In this document: positions 9,216-17,498 of the stretch, in pieces | Numbering within the stretch: the first letter of the stretch is position 1 | Layout: the number at the start of each line of letters is the position of its first letter | Assembly (NCBI RefSeq): GCF_003481985.1 | Contig: NZ_QUMD01000002.1 | Span: 124,001-188,000, forward strand | Reading direction: 5' to 3' | Length of the DNA: 64,000 bases | Source of the DNA: Clostridium sp. OF09-36 | GTDB lineage: Bacteria; Bacillota; Clostridia; Lachnospirales; Lachnospiraceae | Program-made: the position numbers and the translations under genes | The notes under the pieces: model-generated | Database searches by the model: none | Told to the model about the DNA's origin: nothing | What the model saw: the letters and a program-made list of their open reading frames with translations, nothing else

Positions 9216-9603
9216 TTTTTTCCTCCCTGCATTTTAAGCAAATACCTTTAAATGAAATATCATAATCCAAAAATTCGATTCCATGAGTGTTATGAATTCT
9301 TTCCAGCAAATCCGGTATTTCATCCATATCTACATCTGAAACTTCACCGCATTTTGCACACCTGACATGGTAATGATTTTTCAATGAAAAATCGAACCTG
9401 TTCGGTCCATCCGGAACTTCAACCTTCCTTAACGAACCCTCATCTACCAATATATCAAGATTTCTATATACAGTTCCTTTTCCGATCGTAGGATATGCTG
9501 CTTTTATAAATTCATACACTTCATTTGCTGTAACATGTCTTCTCATTTCGTACACGGCATTTCTTACAAGATCTTTTTGAATGGTATTTCTCCTACTCGT
9601 CAT
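9208..9603 (-). CDS. perR: PerR-type peroxide-sensing Fur-family repressor
   Basis: A 131-residue Fur-family winged-helix protein. All five regulatory-metal ligands of PerR can be matched: His23 (HVTANEVY), Asp71 (NRFDF), His77 and His79 (HYHVRC) and Asp90 (GEVSD). The structural zinc site is present as CAKC and CLKC. It heads the transcript that continues into flavin reductase-rubredoxin and rubrerythrin. GGAGG lies four bases before the ATG. A PerR/Fur-box-like inverted repeat is placed just upstream of the promoter, so autoregulation is likely. Confidence 0.88.
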   Translation of the reverse strand: MTSRRNTIQKDLVRNAVYEMRRHVTANEVYEFIKAAYPTIGKGTVYRNLDILVDEGSLRKVEVPDGPNRFDFSLKNHYHVRCAKCGEVSDVDMDEIPDLLERIHNTHGIEFLDYDISFKGICLKCREEKNG

Positions 9604-9637
9604 CAGTCCTCCTTATTAGGATTTGTTCTTAATAAGG

Positions 9638-9666
9638 ATTATATATCATCATTATTATATTGTCAA
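9638..9666 (-). promoter_or_regulatory. perR operon promoter
   Basis: Perfect sigma-A elements on the minus strand: TTGACA (9661-9666), 17-base spacer, TATAAT (9638-9643). Confidence 0.9.
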
Positions 9667-9674
9667 TAACATAG

Positions 9675-9695
9675 TAATAATTCTCATTATTATTA
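9675..9695. promoter_or_regulatory. Putative PerR/Fur operator
   Basis: TAATAATTCTCATTATTATTA is an imperfect inverted repeat with 7-base arms, immediately upstream of the -35 box of the perR promoter. Its A/T-rich palindromic form matches PerR/Fur boxes of Gram-positive bacteria. Confidence 0.6.
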
Positions 9696-9721
9696 AAAGA
9701 TGCCCATGCTGAGCATCTTTT
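9695..9721 (-). terminator. Terminator of the yaaA operon
   Basis: AAAAGATGC (9695-9703) pairs with GCATCTTTT (9713-9721). Read on the minus strand it follows the yaaA stop by a few bases and ends in TTTT. Confidence 0.75.
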
Positions 9722-9728
9722 ATCTAAA

Positions 9729-10481
9729 TCATTGTTTTATTTTTCGTTCAAAAACATATTCAGTTTCTGATGATAAATCAGAACGGAATGAATAACCAAG
9801 TCTGTCGAATTTCTTAATATCCAGCGGATTCTCAATATTATTTTCTGCCATAAATCTGACCATTTCACCACGAGCCATCTTGGCATATGTACCTTTTGTT
9901 ACCATTTTATCTCCAGAAGCTTCACAAAATGTAACCGAAATATATCTGTCCTGTGGTGTCAAATACTTTTCTATACATTTTGAGTATTCTTTTGATGCAA
10001 GATTAATAATAATCCTGCTGTCATCTATTACTGAGCGGTATAACAAGTCACCCCAGTACTCATACAGATTTTTGGCATCTCCAATCCTGATCTTTGCCTG
10101 CATTTCCAAACGATAAGGTGTCACACCATCCATTGGTTTCAGAGCACCATAAAATGCAGACAATATTCTCAAATGATTTTGCACATACTCAAGCTGCATA
10201 TCTTCAAACACAGATGGTGCCATATATTGAAAAGCAATTCCTTCATATGATAAAACAGCCGGACTGAGCATCTGATAAAGATTCATATTTCCCAATCTAT
10301 TGAAATTTTGTTCTGCAATCTTGTCATTACATTTCCAAATGCCTTTCAGTTCCTCTTTTGACTTACTTTTCAACCAACTTTGTATCTCTGTCGTCTTTTC
10401 AATAAATTCAGGCAATGCATCCGGTTCAATACTGTCAGTATCTGTAATCATCTTTTTAGCAGGGGATAATATTATCTTCAT
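9729..10481 (-). CDS. yaaA: YaaA-family peroxide stress protein
   Basis: A 250-residue protein of the YaaA (DUF328/UPF0246) family. It shows the family start MKIILSPAKKM, the KCNDKIAEQNF and YNGLFR-like region, and the C-terminal FDRLGYSFRSDLSS. In E. coli the family limits damage from Fenton chemistry under peroxide and binds DNA. The start overlaps the stop of the upstream peroxiredoxin gene by four bases. Its place among PerR-linked genes supports a peroxide-defence role. Confidence 0.9.
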   Translation of the reverse strand: MKIILSPAKKMITDTDSIEPDALPEFIEKTTEIQSWLKSKSKEELKGIWKCNDKIAEQNFNRLGNMNLYQMLSPAVLSYEGIAFQYMAPSVFEDMQLEYVQNHLRILSAFYGALKPMDGVTPYRLEMQAKIRIGDAKNLYEYWGDLLYRSVIDDSRIIINLASKEYSKCIEKYLTPQDRYISVTFCEASGDKMVTKGTYAKMARGEMVRFMAENNIENPLDIKKFDRLGYSFRSDLSSETEYVFERKIKQ

Positions 10482-10936
10482 TGATCTAATTCCTTAAGCA
10501 TATTTTCAGGATCATCTGCAGCCTTGACTTTGTCATTTGCCTTTATAATAACCCCCTGTTCATCAATAAGATATGTGGTTCTTACTACTCCCATAGATAC
10601 TTTGCCATAATTTTTCTTTTCTTTCCATACATCATAAGCTTCAATAACTTTTCGCTCTGGATCTGCTAAAAGTGTAAATGCCAATCCATATTTTTCCTCA
10701 AATCTCTTGTGAGACGCTACAGAATCCTTACTGACTCCAAGAATAACTGCACCTTTTTCGGTAAACTGAGGGTATCTCTCGGAAAAACCACATGCCTGCT
10801 TCGTACATCCTGGTGTATTATCCCTTGGATAAAAATACAAAATTACTTTTTTTCCTGTATAATCCGATAATCTATGTATTTTCCCATTTTGATCTGGCAA
10901 CTCAAAATCAGGTGCCTTAATTCCTACTTCCAACAT
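10478..10936 (-). CDS. bcp: Thioredoxin-dependent peroxiredoxin, Bcp/PrxQ type
   Basis: A 152-residue cytoplasmic thiol peroxidase that reduces H2O2 and organic peroxides. It carries the peroxidatic motif PRDNTPGCTKQACGF with Cys at about 46 and a second Cys five residues later, as in atypical two-Cys PrxQ enzymes. It also has DPERKVIEAYDVWKEK and the family region VVRTTYLID. It lies between a small membrane protein and yaaA and overlaps yaaA by four bases. Confidence 0.92.
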   Translation of the reverse strand: MLEVGIKAPDFELPDQNGKIHRLSDYTGKKVILYFYPRDNTPGCTKQACGFSERYPQFTEKGAVILGVSKDSVASHKRFEEKYGLAFTLLADPERKVIEAYDVWKEKKNYGKVSMGVVRTTYLIDEQGVIIKANDKVKAADDPENMLKELDQ

Positions 10937-10939
10937 TAT

Positions 10940-11152
10940 TTATTCCTCCCTATCTGTAACTTTCTCTTTTTTTGCCTTTTCTTTTCTATTCCCAGTAATC
11001 ATTTTATGACCTGTATATATCGCCATTACCATACATAACATAGAACTTAAAGCAAAGTATTTATGACTTGATTTTAGCTTTTTATATCCAGTGTAATAAG
11101 TCCCAAACATTGTAATTAATGCTCCAACTGACCAATATTTATGTGCTTTCAT
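10940..11152 (-). CDS. Small two-helix membrane protein
   Basis: About 70 residues starting MKAHKYWSVGALITMFGTYY with a second hydrophobic helix (YFALSSMLCMVMAIYTGHKM) and a charged tail. The ATG at 11152 is chosen because GGAGG lies six bases upstream. A TTG ten codons earlier would fall at the transcription start of the promoter below. It resembles short DUF6219-like proteins of gut Clostridia; the function is unknown. It is the first gene of the bcp-yaaA transcript. Confidence 0.65.
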   Translation of the reverse strand: MKAHKYWSVGALITMFGTYYTGYKKLKSSHKYFALSSMLCMVMAIYTGHKMITGNRKEKAKKEKVTDREE

Positions 11153-11187
11153 GTAATTCCTCCATTTTTTCAGTGTATTCAATTGTA

Positions 11188-11215
11188 ATTATACTCTGCC
11201 ACATTCCTGTGTCAA
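11188..11215 (-). promoter_or_regulatory. Promoter of the small membrane protein-bcp-yaaA operon
   Basis: Minus strand TTGACA (11210-11215), 16-base spacer, TATAAT (11188-11193). The 200 bases to its right (to 11419) hold no gene I can recognise. Confidence 0.85.
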
Positions 11216-11419
11216 TTTGATAATAGCGCATTCCTATAAATTTTTCAGAATATCATGGTTAAAACTATGTATTGTTATCCTATCATTTTTCTTTGAAAAA
11301 TCTAACCCAAAACTTACCTTCAGGAAATTACTATTTCATCTCTTTTCCATCTATTACAACTTTCCCAACCGATGAGACTATATATGATATTATAAGACTA
11401 TATAAAAGGAGGGCCTGAA

Positions 11420-11545
11420 ATGCCGATTCCACGTGAAATCCTGAACGTTGAACGTCCCGTAAATACAGTTGTCATTGCCTACGGCAGAGACAAACATCTA
11501 TACAATAGAAAGCACGCTCCACATACTTTCTATTGTATAGAATAA
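11420..11545 (+). mobile_element. N-terminal stub of an IS transposase
   Basis: A 41-codon frame, MPIPREILNVERPVNTVVIA then YGRDKHLYNRK, with GGAGGG seven bases upstream. The opening matches the start of IS4-like transposases that I recall from Lachnospiraceae. The frame then runs into an inverted repeat and stops. It looks like the 5' end of an IS truncated by another rearrangement. Confidence 0.5.
11497..11541. repeat. 16-bp perfect inverted repeat
   Basis: TCTATACAATAGAAAG (11497-11512) pairs exactly with CTTTCTATTGTATAGA (11526-11541) around a 13-base loop. It cuts across the transposase stub and may be an IS or MITE end or an imported terminator. Confidence 0.7.
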
Positions 11546-11578
11546 TTAGAGCCATTTTAGAGCCAACCGACATAAAAC

Positions 11579-11617
11579 AACGCCGGAAATGCCCATTTTA
11601 TCAGCATCTCCGGCGTT
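11579..11617 (-). terminator. Terminator of the nhaC operon
   Basis: AACGCCGGAAATGC pairs with GCATCTCCGGCGTT (11579-11617). On the minus strand it is followed by GTTTTAT, a few bases after the stop of the dehydrogenase stump. Confidence 0.75.
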
Positions 11618-11624
11618 CTGTCCC

Positions 11625-11921
11625 TTATTCAAACTCAATCGTTGCCGGCGCCATATCTGCTTCTTCGTATTCCGGCAGTTCACGCAGCTTCTCTACTGTC
11701 GCGTAAGTACAGTCTGTTCCATAAATCTTTGTTCCGATGATCTCCAGATTGGTTTTCGCCACATAGGCCCGGATTTTGTCTTCCGCAGCGTTCAGTGCCC
11801 GCCTGCCGCCAATGATCAGAAGCTTTTTTCCATAAGATTCGCAGACCGGACCGATTTTATCATAAATCTTATCTCCGATTGAATAGTTTGGTAAATGAAC
11901 CTCATAATTTTCCAGCTTCAC
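11625..11921 (-). pseudogene. Iron-containing alcohol dehydrogenase stump joined to a guaA 3' end
   Basis: A GTG start with AGGAGG upstream gives about 90 residues of the N-terminal NAD-binding part of an iron-containing (glycerol-dehydrogenase-like) dehydrogenase: MKLENYEVHLPNYSIGDKIY, KKLLIIGGRRAL. The frame then ends abruptly with PATIEFE and a stop. That ending and its DNA (GCCGGCAACGATTGAGTTTG, then AATAA) match the 3' end of guaA at 29389 with one mismatch. The full enzyme is about 350 residues, so the catalytic iron site is missing. The join looks like the product of recombination at a guaA-type attachment sequence. Confidence 0.7.
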
Positions 11922-11939
11922 TCGTTTCGCTCCTCCTGG

Positions 11940-12986
11940 TTATTCCACATGATTTCGATCTGTCAGGATAATTCCCTTATATCTTGGAGAAGTCCGCTCT
12001 AATTCATAGCACTCTCCCTCCGGTGTCGGATACTGGTCCACGAAATCACGGATCTGTTTCATTTCGTCTTCTGTCAGATCAAATTCCAGTGTCTGAAGAT
12101 TGGACTTCACATGTTTGGAGTTTCTCGTTCCAACCATAACCGCCCCTACGCTCTTCTGATTTAAGATATACTGGGTTGCCACATTGGCAATCGTCACTCC
12201 ATGATGATCCGCAATGGCCTTCAGTACCGGAAGCAGCTTCTGCATGCCATCCCAGCCCAACGAATCCTCAATGATCTGCATATACTTAACCTGGGAACGG
12301 GTTTCCGGTGCCTCATATTTTTTTCCCATGTAGCGCTCCGCCAGAAATCCCCCTGCCAGCGTGCCATACGCAAAGGTATAAATACCATGCTCCGCGCTGT
12401 AATCCAGAAGTGTGCGTTCCGGACGGCGGTCAAATACAGAATACTGTGCCTGATTGGATACCACCGGAATTCCCGCATCCACCATCTGTTTTAACGCATT
12501 AGTGTCCATGTTGCACATGCCGATGTTGCGGATCTTTCCTTTCTCCTGCAGCTTCACCAGATCAAAGGCGGTCTCCATCATACCCGGAACATCAAAATCC
12601 CACCAATGGAACTGAACCAGATCCAGAGCCTCCCGGTGCATTCTCTTCAAAGAACGGTCCACGATGCCTTCCGTGTACTTCATATTGATGACCGGAAGCA
12701 CATCTTTATCCGGCACAAATTTGGTGTGAATCTGAATATCCTCCTCCTGATAATGTCCGCTGCCCTTTAAGTCCATAACAAACCGGCCCAGCACTTCCTC
12801 TGCCCCCGTATAAATATCCGCGCAGTCAAAGGTTGTAAAGCCCTGCTCCACCAGCTCATGGAACGCGCGAATGGCATCATCGTAGTCCAGATGTCCCTGC
12901 AGACAATGCTCCGCAGACAGCTGCCAGCACCCATTGATGACTCGGTTAAAGGTATATCCATTTTTAAATTGACATTTTTTCCGCAT
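11940..12986 (-). CDS. Aldo/keto reductase
   Basis: NADPH-dependent (beta/alpha)8 oxidoreductase of 348 residues. It shows the AKR start NRVINGCWQLS, the catalytic Asp/Tyr region FDCADIYTGAEEVLG, the Lys-containing strand IQIHTKFVPD, the His in LVQFHWWDF, and the cofactor-site segment NQKSVGAVMVGTRNSKHVKS. It lies 18 bases downstream of the small conserved gene and before the dehydrogenase stump, inside the T-box operon. The substrate is unknown. Confidence 0.88.
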   Translation of the reverse strand: MRKKCQFKNGYTFNRVINGCWQLSAEHCLQGHLDYDDAIRAFHELVEQGFTTFDCADIYTGAEEVLGRFVMDLKGSGHYQEEDIQIHTKFVPDKDVLPVINMKYTEGIVDRSLKRMHREALDLVQFHWWDFDVPGMMETAFDLVKLQEKGKIRNIGMCNMDTNALKQMVDAGIPVVSNQAQYSVFDRRPERTLLDYSAEHGIYTFAYGTLAGGFLAERYMGKKYEAPETRSQVKYMQIIEDSLGWDGMQKLLPVLKAIADHHGVTIANVATQYILNQKSVGAVMVGTRNSKHVKSNLQTLEFDLTEDEMKQIRDFVDQYPTPEGECYELERTSPRYKGIILTDRNHVE

Positions 12987-13004
12987 GATAGATTTCCTCT
13001 TTTC

Positions 13005-13358
13005 TTAGACTTCGTTTTCTCTCTCCGGTTTCCGGATCGGCACCACGGTACACTGCCCATGACTCTGAATCCGTTTTCCCACTCTTGTGATTTTAAATCT
13101 GGCTCCACAGTTCGGATCCGGACAGGCAATCTCCGTATCCGAAAGCATCCAGTCATTGGGATCCAGTGGCCGCTGCTTTGCCGGAAGCACCGGAAGAAGG
13201 GCACTTAAGGAATACATGGAAAAGGATGTATCCTTCGGGAACACCAGATTTTCCCCCTGTACTAGAAAATAATCTCCCGCCTTGTGGCTGCACACCATCG
13301 GCCGGTCTGTGGCTATCACTTCCACTTTTAAATCATATAAAGTAAATGTATCATCCAT
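13005..13358 (-). CDS. Small conserved protein, TIGR04076-like
   Basis: A 117-residue soluble protein with LKVEVIATDRPMVCSHKAGD and a pair of cysteines in CPDPNCGARFKITRV. Layout and the CSHKAGDYF region resemble TIGR04076-family proteins of unknown function. AAGGAG precedes the ATG. It lies between nhaC and the aldo/keto reductase with short gaps, so it is co-transcribed. Confidence 0.55.
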   Translation of the reverse strand: MDDTFTLYDLKVEVIATDRPMVCSHKAGDYFLVQGENLVFPKDTSFSMYSLSALLPVLPAKQRPLDPNDWMLSDTEIACPDPNCGARFKITRVGKRIQSHGQCTVVPIRKPERENEV

Positions 13359-13373
13359 TCTGTCTGCTCCTTT

Positions 13374-14753
13374 TTATTCTTCTTTCTGACATCCCCAGCC
13401 AGTCAGTACTGCCCCCAAAAATACAGCAAATAATACAAAGCCATAAATAGTTCCGCCTGCTACAACAACAGGAGAAAGTCCGGTCAGGGCAGATCCGATA
13501 AATACAAACACACTCATAAACGGAATGATGGCCGGGAGACTGTTGGCCGTACCATCCAGCAGGTTTGCTCTGCGATACGGATGAATATTTCTTGCCGCTC
13601 CGATCTTATTTAAAATCGGGCCAAACGTCAGAATGGAAGCACTGGTCACACCGCCTAAGAGAATCGTCGTAAACGCGATGCCCATCATGCAGACCAGCTC
13701 TGCTCCCTGGGTGGTGCCAGCCATCCGGCTGTCCAGAATCTTCTCGGCAATCAGATTCAGCATACCCGCATCACTCAGAACACCCATGATGCCAAACACG
13801 GAAATGACCAGCGCGCAGGTCGGTAAAATATTGTTAATACCGTCAATCAAAAATCCTACTGCCGCATTGTTTGCCGCGTCATTAGAAAACACCTGGGCCG
13901 GAGTGAAAAGTCCTGCAGCCAGACCAACCACGGTACCCGTTACCAGACCCACTAAAATACCTTCGTAAATATTTCTCGTTTTTGTTGAAACAGTTAACAT
14001 CAGAACAACCGGGATCAGCATCACCAGAGAAACCGGATTGGCTGCCGCGTCAATGGAACCGCCCTCATATACACCGCCCATGCCGCCGAAGACCGCAAAG
14101 ATCACAATCGTGATCAGGCCCGCCACTGCGGAATATTTAATACGACTGGAAACAACACCGCCGATATCTGCCGGCTTTCCATTTTTAAACTGCTGGGTCG
14201 ATGCAGATGCAATGGTCGTATCTGAAATCGGAGCCAGATTGTCACCGAAAATTGCGCCAGACACAATACATCCCGCCATCATCATTTCATTCGCGCCCAG
14301 CATAATGCCAGCCGGATAAAAAATCGGAAACGCGATAAACATGGTTCCGATGGAAGAGCCGGTTGCCGTGGAAACAATGCAGGAAGCAATAAATGTAAAT
14401 GCCACAAAGATGCCGCCCTTCATGCCAACCGCATTCGCGATCCACACAAAACCGCCGGAAAGGCCGCACAGTTTAATCAGAGCACTGAACATACCGACCA
14501 GCAATAAAATCACAACAACCGACACCGATGTGATTGAGGAAATGCCCTTGATGGCACTCTCCCAAAAATCACTGTAGCTGGTACAGAAAACGCCGCCGAT
14601 CAGAAGCGCCAGAAAACCACCTACCGCAAGTGCCTCCATATTGAAGGCCTTAAATCCAATGAAAAGCACCATGCAGAAGAACACATAAATTGCTACCGGA
14701 ATCAGCGACATCCCGATTCCGCCCCGAAACTGAAGTTTTCTCTCTTCACTCAT
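13374..14753 (-). CDS. NhaC-family Na+/H+ (or amino-acid) antiporter
   Basis: Polytopic membrane transporter of about 459 residues with at least ten hydrophobic helices and the family segments GGVFCTSYSDFWESAIKG, FTFIASCIVSTATGSSIGT and SGAIFGDNLAPISDTTIASA. The start MSEERKLQF at 14753 is preferred over an upstream methionine because GGAAGG lies just before it and the 42 extra residues are unlike the family. The T-box leader suggests the cargo is an amino acid or derivative rather than only sodium. Amino-acid-regulated NhaC relatives are known in Firmicutes. Confidence 0.85.
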   Translation of the reverse strand: MSEERKLQFRGGIGMSLIPVAIYVFFCMVLFIGFKAFNMEALAVGGFLALLIGGVFCTSYSDFWESAIKGISSITSVSVVVILLLVGMFSALIKLCGLSGGFVWIANAVGMKGGIFVAFTFIASCIVSTATGSSIGTMFIAFPIFYPAGIMLGANEMMMAGCIVSGAIFGDNLAPISDTTIASASTQQFKNGKPADIGGVVSSRIKYSAVAGLITIVIFAVFGGMGGVYEGGSIDAAANPVSLVMLIPVVLMLTVSTKTRNIYEGILVGLVTGTVVGLAAGLFTPAQVFSNDAANNAAVGFLIDGINNILPTCALVISVFGIMGVLSDAGMLNLIAEKILDSRMAGTTQGAELVCMMGIAFTTILLGGVTSASILTFGPILNKIGAARNIHPYRRANLLDGTANSLPAIIPFMSVFVFIGSALTGLSPVVVAGGTIYGFVLFAVFLGAVLTGWGCQKEE

Positions 14754-14893
14754 ACTTTTTTCCTTCCTTTCTCTTGTTTCCTGTGCTGTAAAAATCTTCA
14801 GGAGCTGTCTGGAAATTGTTCCTGGCACCTCCGGCTGACATTCAAGAGTCCGGCGGAGCGTTTTTATTTCATAAGACACTATTTCCTATGAAA

Positions 14894-15175
14894 CAAAAAA
14901 AGCCCGCCCCTGAACTACGTTCAAGGACAGGCTGTTATATACCTGCGGTACCACCTTGTTTGGTGCCAAGCACCCACTCTTTACAGAATGCCATTACATT
15001 CCTGGTCCGTTAACGCTGACCGTTGCGTCGCAGCTACTAAAGTCTGACCTGTTTTCCAGACCATTCCCTTTCACCTTGCCCTCTGAGGCCCACTTACCAC
15101 GACACTCTGTCCGGATTCCACCACCCCGAACTCTCTGTGAGACTGCTTATATGGTACAACTTCCTCTTCAATGGT
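14894..15175 (-). promoter_or_regulatory. T-box leader with terminator upstream of nhaC
   Basis: The minus strand contains AAGGTGGTACCGCAGG, the T-box sequence that pairs with uncharged tRNA. Stem I pieces precede it (CAGAGAG, GGGGTGGTGGAATCCGG). A terminator hairpin with seven Ts follows (stem about 14901-14933). Binding of uncharged tRNA should open the terminator and switch on the antiporter operon. I could not place the specifier codon with confidence. Confidence 0.85.
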
Positions 15176-15183
15176 TTAAAGCA

Positions 15184-15212
15184 ATGATAGCAATGGAACT
15201 GAGAAATGTCAA
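15184..15212 (-). promoter_or_regulatory. Promoter of the T-box operon
   Basis: Minus strand TTGACA (15207-15212), 17-base spacer, TATCAT (15184-15189), just upstream of the T-box stem I region. Confidence 0.75.
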
Positions 15213-15262
15213 GTATATAATTTTTAGAAAAGCGTAAGAATGCCGTAATTCAGACATTTTTC

Positions 15263-15291
15263 TCGACAGACGGCCATTCCATTATTATAAT
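15263..15291 (+). promoter_or_regulatory. Promoter of the flavodoxin-like oxidoreductase
   Basis: Plus strand TCGACA (15263-15268), 17-base spacer, TATAAT (15286-15291), 64 bases before the ATG. Confidence 0.7.
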
Positions 15292-15354
15292 ACAGGTACC
15301 GGGGCACTGCATTCCCTGACCCGGAATCTATATCTGCTTTTAGAGGAACTGCCT

Positions 15355-16070
15355 ATGAATATCACGGTAATTTACGCTTCCGGCCGAAAAACCAGATCAA
15401 GCACTTACCAGATCGCACAGATGCTCATCAAAGAACTCCTGGAAGATGGAACCTGTTTTTCCTTCTTTCTCCCGGATGACATGCCTCACATCTGTACCGG
15501 ATGCCGCGCCTGCATCCTTGGAAAAGAGCAGGCCTGCGGAGGTGCTGCCGCCATGGCGCCCATCCTTGAGGCTATGGAACAGTCCGGGCTGATTCTGTTC
15601 TGTGCGCCCACTTATGTATATCATGTTCCTGGACAGATGAAATCCCTGCTTGACCACCTCGCATACCGTTGGATGGTTCACCGCCCTGATCTTACTTTCA
15701 TGAAAAGCAGGCAGTCATCATTAACACAGCTGCAGGCGGCGGTATGCGCTCCACCGTCCGCGATATCAAAGACAGTACAGAAAACCTGGGATTCGCGAGA
15801 ACCCACTGCATTTCCCAAAGCGTATGGGATTACGCCTGGAATGATCTGCCGGAATCTTTCCGGAAATCCATTCAGCATAAGGTAACACGTACCGCCCGGA
15901 ATGTCCGGCACTGTGCCAGACATCTGACTCCGTCGCCGAAAGTATGGTGCGAGTTCACCCTCTATCGTTTTCTGCATAAGCACAAGAAAATGAGCACAGT
16001 CGATGATGCTTACTGGCAGGAACATGGCTACAACACAGGGTGGCCCTGGAAAAGCAAAAAAGCATTATAA
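15355..16070 (+). CDS. NAD(P)H-dependent FMN oxidoreductase, flavodoxin-like (frameshifted)
   Basis: The N-terminal half has the flavodoxin-like phosphate loop (IYASGRKTRSSTYQIA), CTGCRACILGKEQACGG and the FMN-side motif FCAPTYVYHVPGQMKSLLDH. Near 15703 the frame breaks: ATGAAAAGCAGG reads as an A5 run that lost one A. The other frame continues QAVIINTAAGGGMRSTVRDI to KKAL at 16070. Joined, the protein is about 238 residues, normal for Cys-containing iron-sulphur-flavoprotein-type reductases. It ends one base from the convergent mazG stop. Confidence 0.75.
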
Positions 16071-16568
16071 TTACCGAAACCCTTTTCGTTTTCTTGCCGC
16101 TCCGATCAGTTCTTCTGCCTCATCAAACGCGCCGGGCAGATAGCTTTCCATCCACTCTTTTCCCTCTTTTTCCTGTTTCTTGATTTCAGCCCAGTTCACC
16201 AGAACTTCATCCGAGCCGGAAACCGCTGTGGTTCCAAACACATGCGGGTGCCGGCGAATCATTTTATCCGTGATTCCACGCATGACATCCTCCAGCGTAA
16301 ATAAGCCTTCTTCCTTTGCAATCTGCGCATGCATGACCACCTGCAAAAGCAGGTCGCCCAACTCTTCTTTTAAGTTCTCTGCATTTCCCGTCTGCTCCAG
16401 AATGTTGATGCCGCCAACCACCTCCGCGGCCTCCTCCACACAGGCTGCTTTCAGGGAACCATGGGTCTGCTCCCGGTCCCAGGGGCATCCGTCCTCCGCG
16501 CGAAGACGGGCAATAACCTGTACCAGCCGGTTTAATTCTTTGTCTAATGGATTGTAATTGTCGTTCAT
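16071..16568 (-). CDS. mazG: MazG-type nucleoside triphosphate pyrophosphohydrolase
   Basis: A 165-residue single-domain MazG. It hydrolyses NTPs to NMP and PPi, probably cleaning non-canonical nucleotides. Diagnostic motifs: LRAEDGCPWDREQTHGSLK, the metal site EEAAEVVGGI and EELGDLLLQVVMHAQ, and the end RRHPHVFG ... VNWAEIKKQEK. The protein is about half the size of two-domain MazG. rarD follows 20 bases upstream on the same strand. Confidence 0.92.
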   Translation of the reverse strand: MNDNYNPLDKELNRLVQVIARLRAEDGCPWDREQTHGSLKAACVEEAAEVVGGINILEQTGNAENLKEELGDLLLQVVMHAQIAKEEGLFTLEDVMRGITDKMIRRHPHVFGTTAVSGSDEVLVNWAEIKKQEKEGKEWMESYLPGAFDEAEELIGAARKRKGFR

Positions 16569-16588
16569 AACAAATCTCCCGTTTTATC

Positions 16589-17466
16589 TTATTTCTTCAT
16601 TTCTTTTACATTATGCCATAGCGTAAATCCGACGCCCACCCAGATAAAGCAAAACGCGATCAGGCGGTGAACCTCCAGCGGTTCATGGAAATAAAAGAGT
16701 TCCATAAGGAACTGAATCGTAGGATTCACATACATCAAAATCCCCGTCAAATAATAAGGAATCATGCGGACTCCCCTGTTAAATAACAAAAGCGGCACAG
16801 AAGTAATCGCTCCTGCTATCGGAAAAAGCAGAAACTGCATTCCATGAAGGACTCCCAGACTTCCATTACCATTCATTTCGCTGTAAATACAGAAAAGAAG
16901 CGCGATCGGCGTCACAAACAACGTTTCCGCAAACAGGGAAAGTCCTGCATCTAAATGCACACTCTTTTTCACAGCTCCGTAAAAAGCAAAGCTCAACCCG
17001 ATCACCATAGCCATAACCGGAACCATCCGGTACACACCAATCAGATACCCCACTCCAATCAGGGAAAACAGTGCCGTCATCTGCTCTAACCGGCTCATCC
17101 TTCATGAAAGAAAAACACGCCGATGGCTGTGACAAAAATCGGCTCCAGAAAATATCCCAGGCTGGCATCCAGCACATGTCCCGAATTGATAGCGAAAATA
17201 TATACGCCCCAGTTAATACACACCAGCACACCACTGACCATGCAGCAGCACACTGTCTTTTTATCATGAAAGATCTTTCTGATATCTCCCATCCACCCGG
17301 TCACGGCCAGATGGCCAAACATAAAAATCATGGACCAGACCACTCTCTGGGCCAGTACATAAGCGGAATTTACCTCTGCAAGAAGATTCCAAAATACGGT
17401 GAGTAATCCCTAGCAGATGTATGTAATTGTAACACTGATCGTTCCTTTTCTTTTTGTAGTATCCAT
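16589..17466 (-). CDS. rarD: RarD/EamA-family permease (nonsense codon and frameshift)
   Basis: Ten-helix drug/metabolite-transporter family member related to RarD. The ATG at 17466 opens MDTTKRKGTISVTITYIC, then meets TAG where the family has a Trp (ICWGLL-like), then continues GLLTVFWNLLAEVNSAYVLA and VVWSMIFMFGH. A second break near 17099 (CATGAAGG for an expected CATGAAAGG) shifts the frame; the rest, from SRLEQMTALFSLIGVGYL to the end, is normal. Two lesions make it the best candidate here for a truly dead gene, although the frameshift fits the error pattern of the window. Confidence 0.7.
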
Positions 17467-17498
17467 ATGTCGTTTCTCCTGTTGTCTGTCAATCCGTC

